Below, in pieces: positions 1-6,893 of a DNA stretch of 10,456 bases. The notes below the pieces were generated by a model, which was not told the origin of the DNA, made no database searches, and worked only from the letters and a program-made list of their open reading frames with translations. Made by a program: the position numbers and the translations under genes. The stretch comes from Filomicrobium sp. (GTDB lineage: Bacteria; Pseudomonadota; Alphaproteobacteria; Rhizobiales; Hyphomicrobiaceae), in assembly GCA_030607105.1 (NCBI GenBank), contig JAUWFF010000016.1, positions 1 to 10,456 on the forward strand. Reading direction: 5' to 3'. Within the stretch, counting starts at the first letter, position 1; each line of letters starts with the position of its first letter.

Positions 1-42
1 AGTCTTTACCGGGGTCGGATCGGTGTTCTCGATCAATGCCAT
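1..42 (-). CDS. Possible start of a minus-strand gene leaving the window (partial)
   Basis: Reading the minus strand from the ATG at 42-40 gives 14 open codons (MALIENTDPTPVKT) to the window edge. No strong Shine-Dalgarno sequence precedes it; the upstream sequence is A/T-rich. The peptide is too short to assign to a family. It is listed because the minus strand is otherwise open here and the next 400 bases look intergenic, as a 5' flank would. It could equally be chance. Confidence 0.25.
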   Translation of the reverse strand, partial: MALIENTDPTPVKT

Positions 43-439
43 TTTTAAATCAAAATCAAGCCACTGCGTATGCTAGACAAAACACAGCTAAGCCCCGCCA
101 ACCCGTCATTTAAATCCCGCTCCACCCAACTACCATGCATGGACTTACAGGCATCAGCGGCGTTGAGAAACTCCGGTCTTCGCCGGTCGACGCAGTCGTT
201 ATCTTTCGATTCCCCGACGCTCGGCGCAAGATCAGCACTGTGTTCTGGATACCGGCGGCCCGTATAGGCAAATGCGCTGCCGTCTCCTTCATTGGTAATG
301 ACAGTCCTCTAAAAAGTTCTCCGAGCCTGGAGACCATTGTCGCAAAAATGCACAATTAAGGCCCCGCTCGCAGCCTTGTCTAGTCACCCTGCAGTCCCGA
401 TCATGCTGTGCCCCATTATTGAGGGCCGCTTCTAGCTAC
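43..439. other. Stretch of about 400 bases without a supportable gene
   Basis: Short open frames exist on both strands (for example 135-359 plus and 110-355 minus), but they overlap each other. Their translations resemble no family I know, and none has a convincing ribosome binding site. No tRNA, terminator or repeat is evident. It is best read as a spacer between the left-edge gene and the DUF3429 gene, or as decayed sequence. Confidence 0.5.
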
Positions 440-907
440 CTAAAAGAGCCAGGCAATCATGAGGCACACCACCACCGCGGTCGTTAGCTGCAAGCGAAGC
501 GAGCGATACCACTCCGGCGCCAACCCCTCACGCACCGTCCACAGATCAAAAGCCAGCAGTCCGCAAAAACCGATCACGAGAACCGGCAGCGCAATGACCG
601 GCGAAAACTGCGCCGCGGCAAATCCCAACAGCGCGGGAAGCACACTGATCGTGTAGACCTGACTGCCAATCCCTTCGTTCCGGGAGCGTGACATCGCCAG
701 GCCCCACTGCACGCCCCCCATGAAACTCAAGATCACAGCGCCATAATCAACCAGCAGAGCCCTGGCCTCGAATCCCGGCAAATTAATCCGGAAAACTGCA
801 GCCACGGCGAGAAAGGCAAACGGTAGAACGCCGGCCCAGCCGAGCCTGGGGACGGCCGCACCGCGCGTTGGCCAATGAAAGGATGATGGATGGGTCGACG
901 TACTCAT
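440..907 (-). CDS. DUF3429 family small integral membrane protein
   Basis: This is a 155-aa, strongly hydrophobic protein. It has about five predicted membrane segments, near residues 23-40, 52-72, 85-101, 104-121 and 141-154. The segment YGAVILSFMGGVQWGLAM (residues 55-72) and the late WYRSLRLQLT before the last helix are the pattern I associate with DUF3429. That is an inner-membrane family of unknown function, common in proteobacteria. The chosen start is the ATG at 907; an in-frame GTG at 943 would add 12 residues lacking family character. Neither start has a strong Shine-Dalgarno sequence. The gene is divergent from the FAD oxidoreductase at 991, with only 83 bases between the starts, so a shared promoter region is likely. 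Length is ordinary for the family. Biochemical function is unknown. Confidence 0.75.
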   Translation of the reverse strand: MSTSTHPSSFHWPTRGAAVPRLGWAGVLPFAFLAVAAVFRINLPGFEARALLVDYGAVILSFMGGVQWGLAMSRSRNEGIGSQVYTISVLPALLGFAAAQFSPVIALPVLVIGFCGLLAFDLWTVREGLAPEWYRSLRLQLTTAVVVCLMIAWLF

Positions 908-990
908 GGCCAACGTTAGAGTGAACCAACCTGATTGGATCACGTTTCACACTCTGCAAACCCGTTCTAGCGCGAAAAGTGATCATCAAG

Positions 991-1947
991 ATGCAAAGGC
1001 GCATTGCCATCGTAGGAGCAGGCATATCGGGATTGACCGCCGCTCGGAGTTTCCAACAAAGCGGCTTTACCATCACGGTATTCGAAAAGAGCCGCGGGCT
1101 CGGTGGCCGAATGTCTACCCGTCGCATGGACGACATCAGCTTCGACCATGGCGCTCAGTACTTCACGGTGAAGGGCCCCAGTTTTCGCACGCTTGTCGAG
1201 CAATGGCAGGCGCAAGGCTGTGCTGAACAATGGTTTGGCGAAGCCTATGTCGGCACACCGGGGATGACCGGCCCGGCGCAATTCATGGCCAGCCGGCATT
1301 ACGTAGTGCACGGTGCGCGTATCACCGCGATAGAGCGCTCGGCTGGCGGGTGGTCGCTCCACTCCGAAAACGGTCCACTGCAATGCGATGGTAATGGTGA
1401 GTTTCTGGCTGTCGTGTTTGCCATTCCAGCCCCGCAGATCGCCGACATCGACGGATCCGAACTCCTGGATTGCGATCTCACGCCGGTCAAATTCGCCCCC
1501 TGCTGGGCCCTGATGTTGACCTTTGAGCGGTTCCCGCAATTGCCCGACGGCCACCTCAGGCCGGACGATGACCTTATCGGTTGGATTGCATCAAACGGGA
1601 CCAAGCCCCGCCGCTCTCGCAATCTCGAAAACATCGTCGTTCATGCCACACCGGATTGGTCGCGAGAAACCTTCGAACGGCCTCCCGACGAAGTCGCAGC
1701 GACAATTCTAAAGCGATTGCAGAAAATCACCCGGTTCGCAGCAACCCCAATCACCAGCATATCGCACCGCTGGCGTTACGCGCTTGTCGAGCGGCCGCTC
1801 GCGCAAAAGTGCATCTGGAATGATGGCAAGAAACTAGGAGCATGCGGCGACTGGTGTCTTGGACCTCGGATCGAAGCAGCGTTTGATAGCGGCCAAGCCC
1901 TAGCCGTAGCTGCATGCCAGACTTTAGGGAAGAAAGCGCAGAACTAG
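991..1947 (+). CDS. FAD/NAD(P)-dependent oxidoreductase, COG3380 (renalase-like amine oxidase fold)
   Basis: This is a 318-aa protein with an N-terminal Rossmann dinucleotide-binding motif, IAIVGAGISGLTAAR (residues 5-19, GxGxxG). An acidic residue, E32, ends the second strand and should contact the ribose. The flavoprotein motif GLGGRMSTRR follows at residues 36-45, then FDHGAQYFT at about 51-59, both typical of COG3380. Near the C-terminus, GDWCLGPRIEAAFDSGQALA matches the family's conserved FAD-binding end (GD-x8-12-E-A-x3-SG). Protein length is normal and there is no signal peptide, so it should be cytosolic. The substrate is unknown; renalases oxidise abnormal dihydronicotinamides, but bacterial COG3380 members are mostly uncharacterised. 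I chose the ATG at 991; a GTG at 979 would add four residues. It is divergent from the DUF3429 gene and faces the irr pseudogene, with a 36-base gap. Confidence 0.85.
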   Translation: MQRRIAIVGAGISGLTAARSFQQSGFTITVFEKSRGLGGRMSTRRMDDISFDHGAQYFTVKGPSFRTLVEQWQAQGCAEQWFGEAYVGTPGMTGPAQFMASRHYVVHGARITAIERSAGGWSLHSENGPLQCDGNGEFLAVVFAIPAPQIADIDGSELLDCDLTPVKFAPCWALMLTFERFPQLPDGHLRPDDDLIGWIASNGTKPRRSRNLENIVVHATPDWSRETFERPPDEVAATILKRLQKITRFAATPITSISHRWRYALVERPLAQKCIWNDGKKLGACGDWCLGPRIEAAFDSGQALAVAACQTLGKKAQN

Positions 1948-1983
1948 CCGAACAAACACGCAGCCGGAACCATCGGCGTGGAC

Positions 1984-2440
1984 TCAGTCCAGGTCGCTAT
2001 CCGCGCGCTTCAGAAGGACGATAATATCCACCTTGTCGATCCGGCACCCCACTGGCGTTGCATGCAAGTCGCCCAACGCGGTGCTCCACAACGGGATATC
2101 GATAATGCGGTCTTCTTCGGCGACGTAGAAGTGGTGCTGATCGCCGGTATCGACATCGAAATAGCCACGGCCTCCCGGCACCGAAATGCGCCGAACGAGG
2201 CCGGCCTCACCAAACTGCTTCACGTATTGTCGACCCTTACCAGCGACAAACGGTGCCCGGCATCCGCCGCCTGGCGGTGCGGTGCTTCCACGTGACGTGC
2301 CGGGGCGGATCCTCAAACAGCATCTTGCACAGCGCAACCCGCTGGCGCGTCGGCTTCAGACCAGCCGCAACCAAGCGATCCTTCGCCTGTGCCGCACCAC
2401 ACACGCCAAGATTGCTACTGCTCAGCATCGTTGCCGGCAT
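1984..2440 (-). pseudogene. irr: Frameshifted Fur-family regulator, irr-like (iron response regulator)
   Basis: The first frame from ATG 2440 (Shine-Dalgarno GGAG five bases upstream) reads as an Irr N-terminus, with RLVAAGLKPTRQRVALC then LFEDPPRHVT. It then runs out of homology and stops at about 2237-2239. A second frame carries HRQAADAGHRLSLVRVDNT, the remains of the recognition-helix segment normally ending SLATVYNT. A third frame carries KQFGEAGLVRRI, YFDVDTGDQHHFYV (metal-binding HHF region) and the C-terminal end to the stop at 1984. Adding one G at 2290/2291 and one at 2222/2223 rejoins all three into about 153 residues, the usual Irr length. The A-T-Y positions of SLATVYNT are also changed to V, R and D, so point decay accompanies the indels. 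Irr normally represses or activates heme and iron genes according to heme status. It lies directly downstream of bfr on the same strand. It could be a second, redundant irr copy. Confidence 0.82.
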
Positions 2441-2537
2441 CACATCTCCGATAAATGTCGCCTTGAAAAGTCAACAATGAAAACGTGAGCCCGTCGACGC
2501 CGATCGTCAACCTCAAGAGAACGGTCGCTGAGCAAAT

Positions 2538-2553
2538 CTTCCTACTTCGGAAG
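2538..2553 (-). terminator. Weak hairpin downstream of bacterioferritin
   Basis: CTTCC (2538-2542) and GGAAG (2549-2553) can form a 5-bp stem with a 6-base loop, 25 bases past the bfr stop on the minus strand. No clear T-run follows in the minus direction; the only T-run, ATTTTT, lies on the plus strand at about 2559-2564. It may be a weak terminator or meaningless. Confidence 0.25.
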
Positions 2554-2578
2554 CCCCATTTTTCCCGCTATGAAATCG

Positions 2579-3070
2579 TCAAAGATCCTCGGCCTCATTG
2601 GCAGGAGCTGCATTCAGCAGGCCGTAGTTCTCATTGCCGAGGCTCTTCAGAAGGTCGAGCTGCGTTTCGAGGAAGTCGATGTGACCTTCCTCATCAGCAA
2701 TCAGCTCTTCGAACAGGGCCATGGACACATAGTCTTCCTTTTCGCGGCAAAGTGCGCGGCCCTTCATGTAGTGCTCCTTGGCGATGTATTCGCCCTTAAG
2801 ATCGCAGTCGAGCACTTCCTTGACGTTCTGGCCGATCATCAAAGGAGCAACCTGCTGCAGGTTGGGTAGGCCTTCCAGGAAGATAATGCGGGCGATAATC
2901 TTGTCAGCGTGGTGCATCTCCTCGATGGATTCTTCACGCTCTTTCTTGGCAAGCTTGAGATACCCCCAGTCTTCCAGCAGGCGATAGTGCAACCAGTACT
3001 GGTTGACAGCACCGAGCTCCAGCTTCAACGCTTCATTGAGCATAGAGATAATCTTCTTGTCGCCCTTCAT
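2579..3070 (-). CDS. bfr: Bacterioferritin (heme-containing iron-storage protein)
   Basis: This 163-aa protein is of normal bacterioferritin length. It assembles into a 24-subunit shell that oxidises Fe(II) and stores the ferric mineral in the cytosol. All dinuclear ferroxidase ligands are present at the canonical positions: E18, Y25, E51, H54, E94, E127 and H130. The heme-binding methionine M52, which ligates heme between two subunits, is also present. The four-helix pattern is intact, including [18 protein letters not shown] and [14 protein letters not shown]. The ATG at 3070 is preceded by a strong purine-rich ribosome site (GGGAGAGGGAG) on the minus strand. Upstream lies a 160-base gap after the Bfd-like gene, so bfr probably has its own promoter. 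Downstream is the irr-like pseudogene. The neighbouring Bfd-like protein is a plausible partner for iron release. Confidence 0.97.
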   Translation of the reverse strand: MKGDKKIISMLNEALKLELGAVNQYWLHYRLLEDWGYLKLAKKEREESIEEMHHADKIIARIIFLEGLPNLQQVAPLMIGQNVKEVLDCDLKGEYIAKEHYMKGRALCREKEDYVSMALFEELIADEEGHIDFLETQLDLLKSLGNENYGLLNAAPANEAEDL

Positions 3071-3230
3071 ACTCCCTCTCCCATCGTGAACGCACTCGGC
3101 GCAAACACTTACCGAGGATTCTGGGGATTACAAGTCAGCAATAGGGTATTAGGGCGGGTTTACGCCTGCGCGCCCCCGTTTTGACAAGCGATCCCGCTTT
3201 AGGTCATCGAGGCCCCGAACGGATAGCGAC

Positions 3231-3539
3231 TCAGCCGCCAGCCACCTCGGCTTCAAGCATCGTCATAGCCCTCGTGTCGCGCTTTTCCGCGCGCCGTTTC
3301 GCATCCTTCGCGTTCGCGCACGCGCATGGGCAGATCAAACCTTTAGCCTCCAGGGCCTCGAGCTTCTCATAGATCTTCGCCACGGCGAGAGGTGCACAAC
3401 CGCAGCAATCCATCTTCTTGGAAAGATGGCGCCACACCACACCGGGCGTGGGCAGCGGTGCATCCTCGGCGATCATCAAGTCGAGCAGAGCCAGCTCGAT
3501 ATCGTGGTCGGAGACTACCGCGCAAGAACAAATGAACAA
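3231..3539 (-). CDS. Bfd-like [2Fe-2S] protein (bacterioferritin-associated ferredoxin type), atypical
   Basis: This is a 102-aa protein. The N-terminus, FICSCAVVSDHDI, matches the BFD-type cluster domain, in which CxC precedes V-S/T-D-x-x-I. A second pair lies in DCCGCAP. Counting from the TTG at 3539, the likely cluster ligands are C4, C6, C45 and C48, compared with C4, C6, C38 and C41 in E. coli Bfd. Bfd delivers electrons to bacterioferritin heme to reduce and mobilise stored iron; bfr lies 160 bases downstream. Unlike classical Bfd (about 64 aa), it has a longer spacer between the cysteine pairs. It also has an extra C-terminal region with CPCAC (residues 70-74) and a basic tail. The TTG at 3539 is chosen because GAGGGG lies six bases upstream; the TTG at 3554 has no ribosome site. 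The gene starts 17 bases after the cysteine-rich gene ends, so the two are probably co-transcribed. Confidence 0.72.
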   Translation of the reverse strand: MFICSCAVVSDHDIELALLDLMIAEDAPLPTPGVVWRHLSKKMDCCGCAPLAVAKIYEKLEALEAKGLICPCACANAKDAKRRAEKRDTRAMTMLEAEVAGG

Positions 3540-3556
3540 ATCAATTCCCCTCAACG

Positions 3557-4084
3557 TCAGTTCGCAAAGCTGGCCGAAGGATCAACGAACGCGTTGGCAT
3601 TCACGATCCACTCCGGCGAAACAATCTTGTCATTGACGCGCATCGTCACGGCGAAAGTCTCGGTGTGGTGCAGCACATCATCCGTCAGCGAGCTATCGAT
3701 CAACGCAAATGCGCACGCGCGCATGGCTGGGCACGTCTGGTGCTGACTGGCCGCGATTAGCGAAATCGCCAGACATTCGTCGCGGCAAAACTCACAAGCT
3801 TCCAGCGGGTTGATTTCAACACTACGCCGCGATGAAGCGTTGACCGACTTGGCCCAAGAGGCCAGGCAGTCAACGGCTCCCCTTGCGGCATGCGGACCGA
3901 GCAGGTTGGAGTAAAGCCGCCATACCCGCTCCCAGCACTGAACATCGCCGGTTTGGTAACCCGAGATCCAACCTCGGAACCCATAGCCAACGAGCAATTC
4001 GGGTGCCATGGCACACGGATGCCCGGCACCGAACTTAGGCTCGGATGCACGGGAAGGCTCTCGACATTTTGAAAAATCAGTCAT
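3557..4084 (-). CDS. Unrecognised cysteine-rich protein, cotranscribed with the Bfd-like gene
   Basis: I cannot assign this 175-aa protein to a named family. It has no signal peptide or membrane helix, so it is probably cytosolic. Its most striking part is a cysteine cluster in the second half, ACEFCRDECLAISLIAA (C97, C100, C104) followed by TCPAMRACAF (C118, C124). Further cysteines are C7, C24, C50 and C73. The CxxCxxxC-x13-CxxxxxC spacing, with nearby histidines (H115, then HH at about 137-138), suggests metal or Fe-S binding; this is inference. The aromatic stretch VGYGFRGWISGY lies at 32-43. The ATG at 4084 has GGAG seven bases upstream. It is the first gene of a tight pair with the Bfd-like gene. 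Three tandem repeats lie about 145-215 bases upstream. Context points to iron-linked redox chemistry. Confidence 0.7.
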   Translation of the reverse strand: MTDFSKCREPSRASEPKFGAGHPCAMAPELLVGYGFRGWISGYQTGDVQCWERVWRLYSNLLGPHAARGAVDCLASWAKSVNASSRRSVEINPLEACEFCRDECLAISLIAASQHQTCPAMRACAFALIDSSLTDDVLHHTETFAVTMRVNDKIVSPEWIVNANAFVDPSASFAN

Positions 4085-4102
4085 GTCCCAACTCCAATCG
4101 AC

Positions 4103-4117
4103 GGGGCTTAAGGCCCC
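4103..4117. repeat. Short GC-rich inverted repeat in the leader of the cysteine-rich gene
   Basis: GGGGC and GCCCC flank TTAAG, giving a 5-bp GC stem. It ends 19 bases upstream of the ATG at 4084, in the probable 5' leader. It could be an operator half or a leader hairpin affecting translation. No T-run follows, so it is not a terminator in the minus direction. Confidence 0.35.
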
Positions 4118-4227
4118 GACATCGGAAGCGCCAAATCACGGCGCAGCACAGCAACACAACTAATCTTGTGCCGAAAAGTCAATTCATAAAAAAGTCCAGC
4201 ACAAGTTTTGCGCGAACATTCCCATTA

Positions 4228-4299
4228 TTTAGAAAGAGACTAATCTAGAAGTTTAGAATGAAACCAATCTAGCAACTAAGAATGAAACTCATATAGAAT
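4228..4299. repeat. Three imperfect tandem 24-bp repeats, candidate iron-responsive operator array
   Basis: The copies are 4228-4251, 4252-4275 and 4276-4299. The first two match at 19 of 24 positions and the last two at 17 of 24 by eye. Shared cores are TTTAGAA and GAAAC, followed by AATCTAG in copies 1-2 (CATATAG in copy 3). A further TTTAGA lies at 4303-4308. The block is markedly A/T-rich compared with its surroundings. The TTTAGAA half-site resembles the half-site of the iron control element bound by Irr in rhizobia, but here it is repeated directly, not as an inverted pair. It lies between the DUF1513 stop and the cysteine-rich gene, so it could regulate the minus-strand pair. Confidence 0.55.
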
Positions 4300-4349
4300 T
4301 ATTTTAGACAATGGCTTTAACGAGTCTGAGGAAGAGCTGTCCGGCCTTG

Positions 4350-5477
4350 CTAATATCTGGCGACGCTTATCATGTGATTGTCGAATGCCAGTTCCTGGTG
4401 GATCGCAAGACCGACATCCTCGCGACCCGGGGAAGCCGCCCGGAATTCACCGCCCCCGGAGCTGACCGCGAATCCATCACGGCCCCGTGGTGCAACCCCG
4501 CAGCCATCGACGATGAGTGACTTGCCGACGAACCTCTCCGCGGCGGTATCGAAATACACAATACAGCCGGCACGCGGGGCAGAAACCGCCAGCCGCGCGC
4601 CGCTCCGGTCCAGCGCGACCGACCCGACGTAGCCCTTCAAGCGGGCTGAGAAGTCCGGGGTCATTTCAAGTAACTTCAGCGGCCTATCCAAGCTCGCGGA
4701 GCCGACCAGATCAGGCACGTGATCAAGCGCACCCTCCCATTGCCCACCAAACCACACTCGTCCGGATGGATCGACATCGAGATGCCGGATTGACAGCTTA
4801 TGAAGCTCGCGCCCGAGTTCGTGACGGGCAATAATCTGGCCGTCCTCCCTGTTAATGAACGCAAGCGAGGGCTGCATTTCGGTCACATTAAGTTTCGCCC
4901 GTCCGGCATCCGGGTGCGTTTCTATGCCCCCATTCGCCACGACCAGTGTCTTGCCGTCCGGCAACAAATGCAGGTCATGCGGCCCGACACCGCCGCTGGG
5001 AAATTCGCCTATCCGCGAAAAACCGTTTTTAACATTGTAAATTCCGATCAGGCCACGCGCGTTATCGAAGTCGTTTTCAGTGGCGTAAAGCAGCTGGCCA
5101 TTGTTTGAAAAAACGCCGTGACCGTAGAAATGTCGATCCGCGGGCGTTCGGAACACCTTTGGCGGGGACGGCCTCGAAAACTCAAAAGCAACGGCGAAGT
5201 CACCAGGTCGGCGTGCGAACATGACGCCAATGCCGGACTCAAGATGCACTGTTGTGTCATGTCCGCGCGCCTCGAGCGGGATCTCGCGAAGCATCTTGCC
5301 GGCCTCATCAAGAATGAGAAGCGCGAAGCCGCTGCCGACCCGAACGGCAGAGGCAAAAGCGGCTCTGCTCAGATCACGACCTCCAGCCCGCACCGGTCGT
5401 TTGAGAGTAGAAAGCCCCAATGTCATTGCAAGAGAGCCAAGCAAAAACCGCCTGCGGTCAATCTCCATCGAGCTCAT
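4350..5477 (-). CDS. DUF1513 family periplasmic protein with Tat signal (predicted beta-propeller)
   Basis: This 375-aa protein has an N-terminal twin-arginine-type signal, EIDRRRFLLGSLAMTLGLS (residues 5-23), implying folded export to the periplasm. The DUF1513 pattern is clear. It includes GHGVFSNNGQLLYATENDFD near residue 119, GGVGPHDLHLLPDG near 160, GGIETHPDAGR, and LDVDPSGRVWFGGQWEG. These blade-like repeats predict a beta-propeller. The molecular function is unknown, but DUF1513 genes regularly accompany imelysins and di-heme DUF1111 proteins in iron-responsive operons, as here. The start is ambiguous: ATG 5477 is chosen, ATG 5468 would also keep the Tat motif, and TTG 5486 is less likely. 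The gene overlaps the end of the imelysin-like gene (stop 5458), indicating one transcript and translational coupling. The protein is of normal length and appears intact. Confidence 0.87.
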   Translation of the reverse strand: MSSMEIDRRRFLLGSLAMTLGLSTLKRPVRAGGRDLSRAAFASAVRVGSGFALLILDEAGKMLREIPLEARGHDTTVHLESGIGVMFARRPGDFAVAFEFSRPSPPKVFRTPADRHFYGHGVFSNNGQLLYATENDFDNARGLIGIYNVKNGFSRIGEFPSGGVGPHDLHLLPDGKTLVVANGGIETHPDAGRAKLNVTEMQPSLAFINREDGQIIARHELGRELHKLSIRHLDVDPSGRVWFGGQWEGALDHVPDLVGSASLDRPLKLLEMTPDFSARLKGYVGSVALDRSGARLAVSAPRAGCIVYFDTAAERFVGKSLIVDGCGVAPRGRDGFAVSSGGGEFRAASPGREDVGLAIHQELAFDNHMISVARY

Positions 5478-6570
5478 TAAACCCAATCGTAAGGCCAGCG
5501 GCCGGCGCCAGGGCGCGACCGTAAACCTGCCTCAAGCCATTCGTGTAAAAACGCAACCGTCGCAAAGCGTCCTCGTCAAGGTCGGTCTTTGAGATCGATC
5601 TTCCATAAGGAAGCTTAAGGTCGCCGACCGCCCGCTCAAGCGTCCCGAAAGTGTGCCCGACCCAGTCCTTTGTCCAGGCGGTGCTTCCTCGAGCATAGTC
5701 GGTAAGCTGGAACTGCTCGTGGAGCTGCTTCAACGACTTCACGCTCTCCTGGATATAGGCAACCGACAATCCAGAACGCTGGAAGGGCAGCTTGATACGC
5801 CTGCGGTCGCCGGTCGCCAGCTCGAACAAGGGCAGCACCTGTTGGTCTCGGATAATTGCCAAACCCAGCAGCATTGACTTGACGATCTGTGCCGCAACTT
5901 CGTCGACATTCCGGTAGACTGGATCTTCCGGGCCCGGCTTCAAGAACCGTGTGCGCCACCCTCCTTCGCGCGTCCAAGACTCCACGGTCTCATCGGAAAC
6001 ACCGGCGACGTTGCGGGCGATAGATACTGCCAACCGGCAGTCGTACTTTGGCTGGCCCTCTTCATATATCGCAGCTGGTTTCCTCGACCACCTGAGCAAG
6101 ATGACCTCCAACGATCCGAGGCCTTGAACCGCAACGCTTTGCTTTGCGAGAACCGCCGGATCGAGCAACTCCGGATTCTCGGCCTGCAACAACCGGCGCA
6201 TCTGTCGCAACGTAACCCCGCGCGGGTCCGGCCAGAAATTGATGCGCATGGGCGGACCGCCACCGGCCAACGGCCCGAACCTAAGATGCTCCGCCCTTGC
6301 CCACGCCAGCACGGTGGCCCGGAAAGCATCGTTCACACCGCTCATCGCGGCCGGATCACCTGAATCACAGAATGCCTCGACCCTATCCGCAAGCTCATGC
6401 GCCTTCTTGGAAAAATCCGTGAGAGCGGGGAGGACATGCCGATCAATAGCGCGCCCGACCCGCTGGAGCAGGTCGCGCTCCCGCTCGGGTCCTTGAGGCA
6501 CCGCCAAAGCAACAATCGGCAGTCCGCATGCAACCAAGAGCGCAAGCATTCGAACGGTCAGAGTTCTCAT
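5458..6570 (-). CDS. Imelysin-like periplasmic protein lacking the GxHxxE histidine
   Basis: This is a 370-aa protein of the imelysin (Peptidase_M75) superfamily, the COG3489-type branch. It has an N-terminal export signal, MRTLTVRMLALLVACGLPIVALA, probably cut after ALA at residue 23. An LVAC lipobox at 12-15 is an alternative, with a rather short hydrophobic core. Family features include the region ARAEHLRFGPLAGGG...INFWPDPRG (about 91-118) and VQGLGSLEVILL (148-159). The family motif GxHxxE therefore appears as GLGSLE (150-155), with glycine in place of histidine. This is common in the accessory imelysin of such operons and suggests loss of a metal ligand. Members are periplasmic or surface proteins of iron uptake; the peptidase label is doubtful. 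The ATG at 6570 has only a weak GAGAG upstream. It is cotranscribed with the overlapping DUF1513 gene and diverges from the canonical imelysin at 6894. Confidence 0.85.
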   Translation of the reverse strand: MRTLTVRMLALLVACGLPIVALAVPQGPERERDLLQRVGRAIDRHVLPALTDFSKKAHELADRVEAFCDSGDPAAMSGVNDAFRATVLAWARAEHLRFGPLAGGGPPMRINFWPDPRGVTLRQMRRLLQAENPELLDPAVLAKQSVAVQGLGSLEVILLRWSRKPAAIYEEGQPKYDCRLAVSIARNVAGVSDETVESWTREGGWRTRFLKPGPEDPVYRNVDEVAAQIVKSMLLGLAIIRDQQVLPLFELATGDRRRIKLPFQRSGLSVAYIQESVKSLKQLHEQFQLTDYARGSTAWTKDWVGHTFGTLERAVGDLKLPYGRSISKTDLDEDALRRLRFYTNGLRQVYGRALAPAAGLTIGFNELDGD

Positions 6571-6893
6571 CTCTCAGCAAGCACCTTTGCGTTGTGCTGA
6601 ATTGACGCACATCATCAGGCCGTAGCCTCTCTTCCTCGATATAAGTCGCCCCGCCAGAATGGATCAAGCACTGAAGCCAACAGCCCACGTCGCGGACGAT
6701 TCGTGCGCGTGGCTAATCGGCAACCGCTAGAAACATTACTATTTTGGCAAACACCATGTTGCTTACCTAAAAAATTCCACAATGTGCCACATCACGGGTA
6801 TGAGCTAGGCGGACCACCGCGCATCTCATGACCGACCAGCAAACCAACCTCAACAATTGCAGGGCCTTGAACCCTGAAAACTTGGAGGCCTCT
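6571..6893. promoter_or_regulatory. Divergent regulatory region between the two imelysin genes
   Basis: This 323-base stretch separates the two divergent start codons and must hold promoters for both arms. A possible plus-strand promoter is TTGGCA (6744-6749), a spacer of 17-18 bases, and an A-rich -10 (TAAAAA from 6768). The A/T-rich part at 6728-6777 includes CTAGAAACATTAC. I could not find a convincing full Fur, Irr or RirA box by eye. An ATG at 6828 is in frame with the imelysin but gives a non-signal-like extension. The real start is probably the GTG at 6894, since GGAGG lies at 6884-6888. Confidence 0.45.

Noticed and set aside
110..359. Overlapping open frames of 74-81 codons on both strands near the left edge
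   Set aside because: They overlap each other, lack ribosome sites, and neither translation resembles a protein family.
967..1554. 195-codon minus-strand open frame under the FAD oxidoreductase
   Set aside because: It is antisense to a well-supported flavoprotein, with no family features of its own.
1984..2443. Programmed frameshifting as an explanation for the broken irr
   Set aside because: Two separate shifts would be needed, no slippery sequence is visible, and conserved helix residues are also changed.
3181..3186. Perfect TTGACA on the plus strand in the gap between the Bfd-like gene and bfr
   Set aside because: No plus-strand gene lies downstream and no matching -10 was found; both neighbours are on the minus strand.
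6828..6893. ATG 6828 as the start of the imelysin
   Set aside because: It puts 22 non-hydrophobic residues before the signal peptide, whereas GTG 6894 has GGAGG at ideal spacing and starts the signal directly.
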